From positions 500,001 to 564,000 of the forward strand of contig NC_085072.1 of assembly GCF_963662255.1 (NCBI RefSeq): DNA of 64,000 bases. The letters are read 5' to 3'. Of this stretch, positions 59,609 through 64,000 are shown piece by piece. The first letter of the stretch is position 1, and every line of letters starts with the position of its first letter. Both the position numbers and the translations under genes were made by a program. A model generated the notes under the pieces. The model did no database searches. It was not told the origin of the DNA and worked only from the letters and a program-made list of their open reading frames with translations. Source of the stretch: Cinclus cinclus. Its lineage: Eukaryota; Chordata; Aves; Passeriformes; Cinclidae.

Positions 59609-62600
59609 CCCCAAGAAGCCAAACTCAAGAGCCCGCTTGGCAGATGTCATTTTGTAGGGCGCGTTTGGGCCTCCGATGGCAGCCAGGTTTGGAGGAGGGG
59701 GCAGCTTTGGTCTGGGAGAAATCCTCGTCCTTATGGAATTTTTGTAGTCTAAAGCCCAGCACGGGCTGCAGGCTAGTTAGGCAAGTTGGCTTTGAAAGGA
59801 GGCACTTTTCCCCAAGAAGCCAAACTCAAGAGCCCACTTGGCAGATGTCATTTTGTAGGGCGCGTTTGGGCCTCCGATGGCAGCCAGGTTTGGAGGAGGG
59901 GGCAGCTTTCTTCTGGGAGAAATCCTCGTCCTTCTGGAATTTTTGTACTCAAAAGCCCAGGAAGGGCCGCAGGCAAGTTAGGCATTTTGGCTCCGAAAGG
60001 AGGCACTTTTCCCCAAGAACCCAAACTCAAGAGCCCACTTGGCAGATGTCATTTTGTAGGGCGCGTTTGGGCCTCCAATGGCAGCCAGGTTTGGAGGAGG
60101 GGGCAGCTTTGGTCTGGGAGAAATCCTCGTCCTTATGGAATTTTTGTAGGCACAAGCCCAGGACGGGCCGCAGGCAAGTTGGCTTTGAAAGGAGGCACTT
60201 TCCCCCAAGAAGCCAAACTCAAGAGCCCACTTGGCAGGAGTCATTTTGTAGGGCGCGTTTGGGCCTCCGATGGCAGCCAGGTTTGGAGGAGGGGTCAGCT
60301 TTGGTCTGGGAGAAATGCTCGTCCTTATGGAATTTTTGTCGGCAAAAGCCCTGCATGGGCCGCAGGCAAGTTGACTCTGAAAGGAGGCACTTTTCCCCAG
60401 GAAGCCAAACTCAAGAGCCCACTTGGCAGATGTCATTTTGTAGGGCGCGTTTGGGCCTCCGATGGCAGCCAGGTTTGGAGGAGGGGGCAGCTTTGGTCTG
60501 GGAGGAATCCTCGTCCTTATGGAATTTTTGTAGCAAAAGCCCGGGACGGGACGCAGGCAAGTTGGTTTTGAAAGGAGGCACTTTTCCCCAAGAAGCTAAA
60601 CTCAAGAACCCATAATGCAGATGTCCTTTTGTAGGGCACGTTTGGGCCTCCGATGGCAGCCAGGTTTGGAGGAGGGGGCAGCTTTCTTCTGGGAGAAATC
60701 CTCGTCCTTATGGAATTTTTGGAGGCAAAAGCCCAGGACGGGACCCAGGCAAGTTGGCTTTGAACGGAGGCACTTTCCCCCAAGAAGCCAAACTCAAGAG
60801 CCCACTTGGCAGATGTCATTTTGTAGGGCGCGTTTGGGCCTCCGATGGCAGCCAGGTTTGGAGGAGGGGGCAGCTTTGGTCTGGGAGAAATCCTCGTCCT
60901 TATGGAATTTTTGTAGGCAAAAGCCCTGCATGGGCCGCCGGCAAGTTGACTCCGAAAGGAGGCACTTTTCCCCAAGAAGCCAAACTCAAGAGCCCACTTG
61001 GCAGGTGTCATTTTTTAGGGCGCGTTTGGGCCTCCGATGGCAGCCAGGTTTGGAGGAGGGGGCAGCTTTGGTCTGGGAGAAATCCTTGTCCTTATGGAAT
61101 TTTTGTAGGCAAAAGCCCAGAATGGGCCGCAGGCAAGTTAGGCAAGTTGGCTTTGAAAGGAGGCAGTTTTCCGCAGGAAGCCAAACTCAAGAGCCCACTT
61201 GGCAGATGTCATTTTGTAGGGCGCGTTTGGGCCTCCGATGGCAGCCAGGTTTGGAGGAGGGGGCAGCTTTGGTCTGGGAGAAATCCTCGTCCTTATGGAA
61301 TTTTTGTAGGCAAAAGCCCAGGACGGGCCGCAGGCAAGTTGGCTTTGAAAGGAGGCACTTCCACCCAAGAAGCCAAACTCAAGAGCCCACTTGGCAGATG
61401 TCATTTTGTAGGGCGCGTTTGGGCCTCCGATGGCAGCCAGGTTTGGAGGAGGGGGCAGCTTTGGTCTGGGAGGAATCCTCGTCCTTATGGAATTTTTGTA
61501 GGCAAAAGCCCAGGACGGGCCGCAGGCAAGTTAGGCAAGTTGGCTTTGAAAGGAGGCACTTTTCCCCAAGAAGCCAAACTCAAGAACCCACAATGCAGAT
61601 GTCCTTTTGTAGGGCACGTTTGGGCCTCCGATGGCAGCCAGGTTTGGAGGAGGGGGCAGCTTTGTTCTGGGAGAAATCCTCGTCCTTATGGAATTTTTGT
61701 ACTCAAAAGCCCAGGACGGGCCGCAGGCAAGTTAGGCATTTTGGCTCCGAAAGGAGGCACTTTTCCCCAGGAAGCCAAACTCAAGAGCCCACTTGGCAGA
61801 TGTCATTTTGTAGGGCACGTTTGGGCCTCCGATGGCAGCCAGGTTTGGAGGAGGGGGCAGCTTTGGTCTGGGAGAAATCCTCGTCCTTATGGAATTTTTG
61901 TAGGCACAAGCCCAGGACGGGCCGCAGGCAAGTTGGCTTTGAAAGGAGGCACTTTCCCCCAAGAAGCCAAACTCAAGAGCCCACTTGGCAGGTGTCATTT
62001 TGTAGGGCACGTTTGGGCCTCCGATGGCAGCCAGGTTTGGAGGAGGGGGCAGCTTTGGTCTGGGAGAAATCCTCCTCCTTCTGGAATTTTTGTACTCAAA
62101 AGCCCAGGACGGGCCGCAGGCAAGTTAGGCAAGTTGGCTCCGAAAGGAGGCACTTTTCCCCAAGAAGCCAAACTCAAGAACCCACAATGCAGATGTCATT
62201 TTGACGGGCGCGTTTGGGCCTCCGATGGCAGCCAGGTTTGGAGGAGGGGGCAGCTTTGGTCTGGGAGAAATCCTCGTCCTTATGGAATTTTTGTAGGCAA
62301 AAGCCCAGAATGGGCCGCAGGCAAGTTGGCTTTGAAAGGAGGCACTTCCACCCAAGAAGCCAAACTCAAGAGCCCACTTGGCAGATGTCATTTTGTAGGG
62401 CGCGTTTGGGCCTCCGATGGCAGCCAGGTTTGGAGGAGGGGGCAGCTTTGGTCTGGGAGAAATCCTCGTCCTTATGGAATTTTTGTAGGCACAAGCCCAG
62501 GACGGGCCGCAGGCATGTTGGCTTTGAAAGGAGGCACTTTCCCCCAAGAAGCCAAACTCAAGAGCCCACTTGGCAGGAGTCATTTTGTAGGGCGCGTTTG

Positions 62601-64000
62601 GGCCTCCGATGGCAGCCAGGTTTGGAGGAGGGGTCAGCTTTGGTCTGGGAGAAATGCTCGTCCTTATGGAATTTTTGTCGGCAAAAGCCCTGCATGGGCC
62701 GCAGGCAAGTTGACTCTGAAAGGAGGCACTTTTCCCCAGGAAGCCAAACTCAAGAGCCCACTTGGCAGATGTCATTTTGTAGGGCGCGTTTGGGCCTCCG
62801 ATGGCAGCCAGGTTTGGAGGAGGGGGCAGCTTTGGTCTGGGAGAAATCCTCGTCCTTATGGAATTTTTGTAGCAAAAGCCCGGGACGGGACGCAGGCAAG
62901 TTGGTTTTGAAAGGAGGCACTTTTCCCCAAGAAGCTAAACTCAAGAACCCATAATGCAGATGTCCTTTTGTAGGGCACGTTTGGGCCTCCGATGGCAGCC
63001 AGGTTTGGAGGAGGGGGCAGCTTTCTTCTGGGAGAAATCCTCGTCCTTATGGAATTTTTGGAGGCAAAAGCCCAGGACGGGACCCAGGCAAGTTGGCTTT
63101 GAACGGAGGCACTTTCCCCCAAGAAGCCAAACTCAAGAGCCCACTTGGCAGATGTCATTTTGTAGGGCACGTTTGGGCATCCGATGGCAGCCAGGTTTGG
63201 AGGAGGGGGCAGCTTTGGTCTGGGAGGAATCCTCGTCCTTATGGAATTTTTGTAGGCAAAAGCCCAGGACGGGCCGCAGGCAAGTTAGGCAAGTTGGCTT
63301 TGAAAGGAGGCACTTTTCCCCAAGAAGCCAAACTCAAGAACCCACAATGCAGATGTCCTTTTGTAGGGCACGTTTGGGCCTCCGATGGCAGCCAGGTTTG
63401 GAGGAGGGGGCAGCTTTGGTCTGGGAGAAATCCTCGTCCTTATGGAATTTTTGTAGGCACAAGCCCAGGACGGGCCGCAGGCATGTTGGCTTTGAAAGGA
63501 GGCACTTTCCCCCAAGAAGCCAAACTCAAGAGCCCACTTGGCAGGAGTCATTTTGTAGGGCGCGTTTGGGCCTCCGATGGCAGCCAGGTTTGGAGGAGGG
63601 GTCAGCTTTGGTCTGGGAGAAATGCTCGTCCTTATGGAATTTTTGTCGGCAAAAGCCCTGCATGGGCCGCAGGCAAGTTGACTCTGAAAGGAGGCACTTT
63701 TCCCCAGGAAGCCAAACTCAAGAGCCCACTTGGCAGATGTCATTTTGTAGGGCGCGTTTGGGCCTCCGATGGCAGCCAGGTTTGGAGGAGGGGGCAGCTT
63801 TGGTCTGGGAGAAATCCTCGTCCTTATGGAATTTTTGTAGCAAAAGCCCGGGACGGGACGCAGGCAAGTTGGTTTTGAAAGGAGGCACTTTTCCCCAAGA
63901 AGCTAAACTCAAGAACCCATAATGCAGATGTCCTTTTGTAGGGCACGTTTGGGCCTCCGATGGCAGCCAGGTTTGGAGGAGGGGGCAGCTTTCTTCTGGG
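59609..64000. repeat. Terminal satellite block with 968-bp period, cut by the window end
   Basis: The series at 60.12-60.77 kb recurs at 62.46-63.11 kb (offset 2,339 bp), and 62.42-63.02 kb recurs at 63.39-64.00 kb (offset 968 bp). Markers are agctaaac (60594, 62933, 63901), gcatgttgg (62513 and 63481) and ggggtcag in the core. The 968-bp period equals three 192-bp, one 201-bp and one 191-bp monomer. A gacggg monomer lies at 62203. The final copy is truncated by the window edge, so the length of this tandem series is unknown. Confidence 0.83.
60370..60560 (+). repeat. Exemplar 191-bp monomer with 1-bp tail deletion
   Basis: The distance between junctions (gttgac at 60370, gttggt at 60561) is 191 bp because the tail reads gtagcaaaagc instead of gtaggcaaaagc. 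The deletion is linked to other variants: ggaggaatcc upstream, cccgggacgggac in the tail, and a following head gttggttttg with gagtcac. The linked haplotype recurs at about 725, 6211, 16410, 24487, 30571, 39830, 42150, 43500, 47787, 50330, 51105, 53653, 55620 and in the last kilobases, marking one old subtype copied around the array. The 1-bp change shifts every reading frame through it, which argues against coding constraint. Confidence 0.92.

Larger units (their letters stand above)
1..64000. repeat. Satellite DNA array, 191/192/201-bp monomers, head to tail
   Basis: The same unit recurs without a break from the first to the last base, always in one orientation. Spacing between equivalent bases is 192 bp (for example gaaagg at 3 and at 195), 201 bp where a 9-bp duplication is present, or 191 bp where a G is lost in the gtaggcaaaa segment. 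No unique sequence, transposon, simple-repeat tract or inversion interrupts it. The array divides into blocks with different longer-range periods, listed separately. The plus strand is G-rich (62 G, 43 C in the exemplar monomer). The first base is monomer position 8 and the last base falls inside a monomer, so neither array edge is here. This is satellite DNA of a eukaryotic chromosome by inference; the family and species are not recognised. Family assignment would need a Dfam/Repbase or genome search. Confidence 0.97.

Noticed and set aside
1..64000. CRISPR array
   Set aside because: The repeats are 191-201 bp and abut directly, with no unique spacers and no cas genes.
1..64000. Canonical CENP-B box
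   Set aside because: TTCG occurs on the minus strand in heads reading ctccgaaagg, but the following bases do not fit the required A and CGGG positions of the 17-bp box. The gacggg segments lack an upstream TTCG.
1..64000. Known human satellites (alpha, beta, HSat2/3)
   Set aside because: The 192-bp length and the sequence do not fit the 171-bp alpha monomer, the ~68-bp beta monomer or GGAAT repeats. A GC-rich gamma-type satellite could not be excluded from memory, but I have no sequence match to support it.
1..64000. Promoters, terminators, tRNA or rRNA genes
   Set aside because: No such element stands out from the monomer sequence. Any short motif match would recur hundreds of times as part of the repeat and carries no independent support.

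Overview
The whole 64 kb window is one uninterrupted head-to-tail satellite DNA array. I find no credible protein gene, RNA gene, transposon, CRISPR array or unique flank. The basic unit is a 192-bp monomer (exemplar 9174-9365, about 55% GC) with two recurrent length variants: 201 bp, carrying a 9-bp duplication at the monomer junction, and 191 bp, with a 1-bp deletion near the 3' end. All copies point the same way. At about 195 bp each, roughly 330 monomers are present (estimate). The window starts at monomer position 8 and stops inside another monomer, so the array continues on both sides.

The organism is not identifiable. A tens-of-kilobases, multi-order satellite fits a eukaryotic chromosome (centromeric, pericentromeric, subtelomeric or other heterochromatin). 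Much of the variation between monomers is CpG to TpG or CpA change, as expected with germline CpG methylation, so a vertebrate (or a plant) is my best inference. The monomer is not alpha satellite, an HSat2/3 GGAAT repeat or beta satellite as I know them, and I cannot match it to a named family.

Layout: 1-2640 irregular monomers; 2641-4660 a 1,177/1,178-bp duplication; 4661-8700 irregular; 8701-22460 (unit A) and 22461-36800 (unit B), two tandem copies of a ~14-kb higher-order unit, each made of a ~3.5-kb prefix plus three copies of a ~4.1-5.1-kb subunit; 36801-40030 a rearranged partial continuation; 40031-52525 a different family built on a five-monomer period (968/978 bp); 52526-56062 a mixed zone with a displaced duplication; 56063-59608 two tandem copies of a 1,773-bp unit; 59609-64000 mixed, ending in a 968-bp period cut by the window edge.

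Open reading frames of hundreds of codons (longest 945) appear on both strands only because 192 and 201 are multiples of three and the monomer lacks stops in several frames. They overlap in different frames, are joined across 1-bp indels, and follow the repeat rather than any gene. The interest of the window lies in its nested repeat architecture, its marker variants, its recombination junctions and a conserved monomer core.
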